Assembly: GCF_007421815.1 (NCBI RefSeq)
Contig: NZ_VLNT01000004.1
Coordinates: forward strand, 124,001-188,000
Length of the DNA stretch: 64,000 nucleotides
Source: Aeromicrobium piscarium
Lineage (GTDB): Bacteria; Actinomycetota; Actinomycetes; Propionibacteriales; Nocardioidaceae
Direction: 5' to 3'
This document shows positions 60,587 to 64,000 of this stretch, in pieces (position 1 is the stretch's first letter; each line of letters starts with the position of its first letter). Under the pieces are notes generated by a model, which saw only the letters and a program-made list of their open reading frames with translations, ran no database searches and was not told the DNA's origin. Position numbers and translations under genes: made by a program.

Positions 60587-61747
60587 ATGAGATTGCAGTT
60601 ATCGCCCGAGGACGAGAAATTCGCCGAGGAGCTCCGAGAGTTCTTCACGACTCAGATCCCCGAGGAGATCCGCGAGACCGTTCGCGCCCGCCGGGAGTTG
60701 TCCAAGGAGCAGATGGTCGAGAGCCAGCGCATCCTCAACGATGCCGGACTCGCCGTGCCCCAGTGGCCCGCCGAATGGGGCGGCAAGGACTGGACTCAGC
60801 TCCAGCGTCACCTCTGGCACGAGGAGATGGCGCTCGCCTGCGTCCCGGCGCCGCTGACCTTCAACACCAATATGGTGGGTCCGGTCATCGCCGCCTTCGG
60901 CTCGCAGGAGCAGAAGGAGCGCTTCCTTCCCGCCACGGCCAGCCTCGACATCTGGTGGTCGCAGGGCTTCTCCGAACCCGACGCCGGTTCCGACCTCGCC
61001 TCCCTGCGCACCGTCGCGGTCCGCGATGGCGACGAGTATGTCGTCAACGGCCAGAAGACGTGGACCACCCTCGGTCAGTACGGCGACTGGATCTTCACCC
61101 TCGTACGCACCGATCCCGAGGCCCCCAAGAAGCAGCAGGGCATCAGCTTCCTGCTCATCGACATGACCACCCCAGGCCTCACCGTCCGGCCGATCGAGCT
61201 GCTCGACGGCGGGCACGAGGTCAATGAGGTCTTCTTCGAGAACGTCCGCGTGCCGGCCGAGAATCTGGTCGGCGAGGAGAACAAGGGCTGGACGTACGCC
61301 AAGTTCCTCCTCGGCAACGAGCGCACCGGCATCGCCTCGGTGGGCGCCACCAAGCGCAACCTCGCGACGGTCAAGGAGCACGCGATCGACCTCGGGCTGC
61401 TCGAGGATCCCGCATTCGCCGGGCGCATCGCCGACCTGGAGAACGAGCTGCTCGCCTTGGAGCTGACGGCGCTGCGCGTGGCCGGTAACTCCGCCGATGG
61501 CAAGCCCGATCCGGCCTCGTCGATCCTCAAGCTGCAGGGCTCGGTCCTGCAGCAGGCCGTCACCGAGCTCGCGGTCGATGTCGCCGGTCCGGCGTCGATC
61601 TCCTCGGGCGCGGGCGACGACAGCACCGTGCCCGAGTGGGCGCGGCTCGCGACCCCGACCTATCTGAACTACCGCAAGACCTCCATCTACGGGGGGTCCA
61701 ATGAGGTGCAGCGCACCATCATCGCCGGCACGATCCTAGGACTGTGA
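60587..61747 (+). CDS. Acyl-CoA dehydrogenase
   Basis: 386 residues. LAVPQWPAEWGGKDW, FSEPDAGSDLASL, TWTTLGQYGDWIFTLVRT and IYGGSNEVQRTIIAGTI are strong ACAD motifs. The N-terminal pattern resembles FadE26/FadE28-type sterol enzymes. The next gene is a second ACAD 6 bp downstream; such pairs form alpha2beta2 heterotetramers in sterol side-chain degradation, with only one subunit catalytic. AGGGAG precedes the ATG. Confidence 0.92.
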   Translation: MRLQLSPEDEKFAEELREFFTTQIPEEIRETVRARRELSKEQMVESQRILNDAGLAVPQWPAEWGGKDWTQLQRHLWHEEMALACVPAPLTFNTNMVGPVIAAFGSQEQKERFLPATASLDIWWSQGFSEPDAGSDLASLRTVAVRDGDEYVVNGQKTWTTLGQYGDWIFTLVRTDPEAPKKQQGISFLLIDMTTPGLTVRPIELLDGGHEVNEVFFENVRVPAENLVGEENKGWTYAKFLLGNERTGIASVGATKRNLATVKEHAIDLGLLEDPAFAGRIADLENELLALELTALRVAGNSADGKPDPASSILKLQGSVLQQAVTELAVDVAGPASISSGAGDDSTVPEWARLATPTYLNYRKTSIYGGSNEVQRTIIAGTILGL

Positions 61748-61753
61748 GCTGAC

Positions 61754-62905
61754 ATGGACTTCAGCATCGATTCCGAACAAGAGGCTCTGCAGAGCGCCGT
61801 CCGCGGGCTCATCGCCAAGGCCTACGACTCCTCCGAGACCCGTCGGGAGGTCGTCAAGGCCGATCCGGGCTACGGCGAGGGCACCTGGCGCAAGCTGGCC
61901 GAGATGGGCATCCTCGGGCTGCCCTTCGACGAGAAGCTCGGCGGCATGGGTGCCGGGCCCGTCGAGGTCTCCCTCGTGGCCGAGGAACTCGGTCGCGTGC
62001 TCGCGCCCGAGCCCTTCGTCGAGTCGGTCGTTCTCGCGGGCGGCCTCATCGCCGCGGCAGCCGACGAGGCCCAGGCCGCCGACCTGCTCACGCCGCTCGC
62101 CGAGGGCACCAGTCTGCCGATCCTCGCCTGGTTCGAGGCCGGGCGTCGCTGGGACGCCTCTCCGTCCGCGGTGACGGCCACGTCCTCCGGTGACGCGTGG
62201 ACCCTGTCGGGTGTCAAGGAGCCGGTGCCGTGGGGCGCCCGGGCCGACGTGCTCATCGTCAGCGCCGCGACCGACGCGGGCACCGGCCTGTTCGTCGTGT
62301 CGGCCGATGCCGACGGTCTCGAGCGCAGCGGATACACGACCCATGACGGTCTTCGTGCGGCTCGCGTGAGCTTCGACGGCACGCCGGCCACACCGCTCGG
62401 CGATGTGAGCACCGACCAGTCCACGCTGCTGGGCCGGGCGCTCGATGCAGCACGGATCGCCTACGCCCACGAGGCCGTGGGCGCGATGGAGACGGCGCTG
62501 CAGACCACGGTGGGCTACCTCAAGACCCGCAAGCAGTTCGGTGTCACCTTGAACACCTTCCAGGCGCTCACCTTCCGCGCGGCTGACATGTACACGGCCC
62601 TGGAGCTGGCCCGCAGCACCGCCGCATGGGCGACCATGGTGCTCGATGCCGCCGCTGAGGGCGCCGAGGTCGATGTCGAGGCAGCCGCCTCGCAGGCGGC
62701 TCTGCAGGTCAGCCGCGCAGGACGCCATGTCGGTCAGGAGGCGATCCAGCTGCACGGCGGTATCGGCGTGACCGCCGAGTACAGCGTCGGTCATTACACC
62801 AGCCGTCTCACGGCCATCGAGCACCTGATCGGCGACGGCGCCCACCACCGCGCCCGGCTGGCAGCGACCGTGTCCGACCACGAGGTGCTCGACCCGATCG
62901 GCTGA
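61754..62905 (+). CDS. Acyl-CoA dehydrogenase, partner subunit
   Basis: 383 residues. The ACAD fold is complete (LGLPFDEKLGGMGAGPVEV, RKQFGVTLNTFQALTFRAADM, LHGGIGVTAEYSVGHYTSRL), but the FAD/substrate loop is reduced: TLSGVKEPVPWGARAD replaces the usual W(I/T)TNG segment. It is probably the non-catalytic or FAD-sharing half of a heteromer with the preceding gene. A nested palindromic repeat cluster follows the stop. Confidence 0.9.
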   Translation: MDFSIDSEQEALQSAVRGLIAKAYDSSETRREVVKADPGYGEGTWRKLAEMGILGLPFDEKLGGMGAGPVEVSLVAEELGRVLAPEPFVESVVLAGGLIAAAADEAQAADLLTPLAEGTSLPILAWFEAGRRWDASPSAVTATSSGDAWTLSGVKEPVPWGARADVLIVSAATDAGTGLFVVSADADGLERSGYTTHDGLRAARVSFDGTPATPLGDVSTDQSTLLGRALDAARIAYAHEAVGAMETALQTTVGYLKTRKQFGVTLNTFQALTFRAADMYTALELARSTAAWATMVLDAAAEGAEVDVEAAASQAALQVSRAGRHVGQEAIQLHGGIGVTAEYSVGHYTSRLTAIEHLIGDGAHHRARLAATVSDHEVLDPIG

Positions 62906-62936
62906 CGCCAGGGACCGTCAAGGTCCTCTCTGCTGA

Positions 62937-63063
62937 GGGCGGTGAGCTGTCACCTATCCCGGCGTCCCAGCCATGGTTGACCACTCACCGCTCCAGCGCC
63001 TGGCAACAAATCGGTGAGGGGTCAACCGCCGTGAACCCCGCGATGGTTGACTGCTCACCGCCC
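62937..63063. repeat. Nested palindromic repeat cluster, convergent gap 3
   Basis: Arms GGGCGGTGAGCTGTCACC, GGTTGACCACTCACCGC, GGTGAGGGGTCAACC and GGTTGACTGCTCACCGCC alternate in inverted orientation between the convergent acyl-CoA dehydrogenase and LPxTG genes. It is the same family by arm layout and GGCGGT/ACCGCC ends. Confidence 0.7.
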
Positions 63064-63091
63064 CGGGCCGGGGTGGGCGATCGCGCTGAGG

Positions 63092-63355
63092 TCAGTGACG
63101 GTTACGACGGGCGAGCAGGAGGACCACGAGCCCGAGGGCCAGCAGCGCGAGAGCCCCGAGGATCGCGAGGAGGCCGACCTGGGTGCCCGTACCCGGCAAC
63201 TCGGCGCCTCCCATCGATACCGGCGCAGCGGCAGCGGACGCCGGGAGGGCTCCGCCGATCAGCGCAGACGCGACCAGGAGAATGGTCACCGGCCATGCCA
63301 GCGATCGAGGGGTCGAGGGCGGGCGCCGCATGCATGAACGAGCGATCTGATCCAC
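63092..63355 (-). CDS. Very small LPxTG sortase-substrate protein
   Basis: 87 residues. A signal peptide (~15-43, WPVTILLVASALIGGALP) is followed by only about 12 residues, then LPGTG (53-57), a hydrophobic anchor and a basic tail (ARRNRH). After cleavage by signal peptidase and sortase, a peptide of a dozen residues would remain on the wall. GTG 63355 has AGGGGG upstream. It may be a remnant of a larger protein, a wall-anchored micropeptide, or a decoy. The neighbouring gene is another LPxTG protein. Confidence 0.65.
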   Translation of the reverse strand: MDQIARSCMRRPPSTPRSLAWPVTILLVASALIGGALPASAAAAPVSMGGAELPGTGTQVGLLAILGALALLALGLVVLLLARRNRH

Positions 63356-63467
63356 AACAACCCCCTGGGGTACTCGGGCGGGACCCTATCCCGCCGTCTG
63401 ACACGACATCGCCTCCAGGCTACCGCGAAGCTGCGGGGCGGGTGCTTGACGACGCCCGGACATGGGG

Positions 63468-63498
63468 AAGGGCCGCACACCCCCGAGGTGCGGCCCTT
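63468..63498. terminator. Hairpin after the LPxTG gene
   Basis: AAGGGCCGCAC (63468-63478) and GTGCGGCCCTT (63488-63498) pair perfectly over 11 bp with a 9-nt loop, 14 bp after the stop of the minus-strand surface protein gene. No clear T-run. Confidence 0.65.
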
Positions 63499-63512
63499 CG
63501 CCCGGTGAAGGA

Positions 63513-63998
63513 TCAGCTCAGCGCGAGCGGATCCTCGTCTTCATCGCCTCGACGTCCGACGAGGAGGTAGCCGATGCCCAGCAGCACGAGCCCGCCGAAG
63601 AAGACCGGAGCGAGCAGCTCGGCACCCGTCCTCGGCAGTAGCCCACCGGGACCGGCTCCGTCGTCGCCGCCGGGTCCGCCATCGCCACCGTCACAGTCCG
63701 TCGTGCACACCGGGACCTGAGTGGCAGCGGTGTCGACGAGGCTGTTGCCGAGCAGCAGATCGGCGAGCTGTCCCTCGTCGCCGGTCACGGCGAGCAGCTT
63801 GACCCGCAGTGCCGAGATCGACGCGGCGTGGTCGCTGAGCTGAACGTCCCCGTTGTAGCGGGCGGCGTACTCGTTCGGGACGTTGACGAGGATCTGAGCG
63901 ATACTCGCGAGCGCCTCGGTGAGCTGATCGAGCGCATTCGCGAGCGGGGAGGCGAGTTGCTCGAGCGCGTTCTCGAGGTTCGCACTGAGCAGACCGAG
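63513..63998 (-). CDS. LPxTG-anchored surface protein, C-terminal part (runs off the window)
   Basis: The frame is open to the right edge; 161 C-terminal residues are seen. A helical Leu/Ala-rich stretch (LENALEQLASPLANALDQL) leads to an Asp/Gly-rich linker with two Cys (CTTDCDGGDGG) and the sortase signal LPRTG followed by a hydrophobic segment and charged tail. It is cell-wall anchored. The GTG at 63788 is internal, not the start. The function of the missing N-terminal part is unknown. Confidence 0.8.
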   Translation of the reverse strand, partial: LGLLSANLENALEQLASPLANALDQLTEALASIAQILVNVPNEYAARYNGDVQLSDHAASISALRVKLLAVTGDEGQLADLLLGNSLVDTAATQVPVCTTDCDGGDGGPGGDDGAGPGGLLPRTGAELLAPVFFGGLVLLGIGYLLVGRRGDEDEDPLALS

Positions 63999-64000
63999 CG

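Noticed and set aside
63788-63998. Separate short gene on the minus strand at 63785-63985
   Set aside because: The surface protein frame is open through this stretch to the window edge and its translation continues naturally; the other frame is a shadow.

Overview
The window is 64 kb of high-GC DNA from an actinomycete. Supporting signs are strong G/C third-position bias, frequent GTG starts, an FprB-type ferredoxin/adrenodoxin-reductase fusion, an LLM-family flavin oxidoreductase, ThrE, LPxTG surface proteins, and several starts set like leaderless ones (a TANNNT hexamer 6-9 nt before ATG/GTG). The exact family cannot be fixed from sequence alone. No tRNA, rRNA or CRISPR was seen. No gene-free stretch exceeds 300 bases; the longest (14080-14372 and 43714-43965) hold repeats and regulatory sites.

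About 1-45.6 kb is a large catabolic region built from many short operons. It encodes five acyl-CoA dehydrogenases (one a double-length FadE34-like fusion), two CaiB/BaiF CoA-transferases (one a tandem fusion), an AMP-forming acyl-CoA ligase and an NDP-forming acyl-CoA synthetase. It also has crotonases (one MenB/BadI-like), a MaoC-type hydratase pair, two lipid-transfer thiolase plus DUF35 modules of the retro-aldolase type, a true thiolase, several SDRs, an ALDH, a Zn-ADH, a Baeyer-Villiger monooxygenase, and a P450 with its own ferredoxin and two candidate reductases. A TRAP uptake system (DctP, DctQ, DctM) comes with a second, unlinked paralogous DctP. My reading is uptake of an organic acid, CoA activation, beta-oxidation with retro-aldol side-chain shortening, and oxygenation and opening of an alicyclic ring (terpenoid or steroid type). 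The substrate is inferred, not shown. TetR and GntR/FCD regulators are embedded in the region.

About 45.6-50.3 kb is housekeeping: a PabB-PabC-PabA triple fusion overlapping dnaX. About 50.3-59 kb is a cell-surface polysaccharide region with a lipase-like hydrolase, four GT2 glycosyltransferases, a flippase, DUF2304 and a large DUF6541-like membrane protein. Then come thrE, a pair of acyl-CoA dehydrogenases, and two LPxTG genes at the right edge.

The most unusual things are non-coding or architectural. A family of nested palindromes sits in gene-end gaps and also appears to form a 31-residue, three-fold repeat inside dnaX. A perfect 83-bp tandem duplication creates two Shine-Dalgarno-led mini-cistrons chained by 4-nt overlaps between dctQ and dctM. 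Helically phased TTAGA iterons lie upstream of a frame-damaged AAA ATPase. Both TRAP binding-protein genes carry a CRP/GlxR-type site. Related AT-rich palindromes recur at the catabolic promoters.
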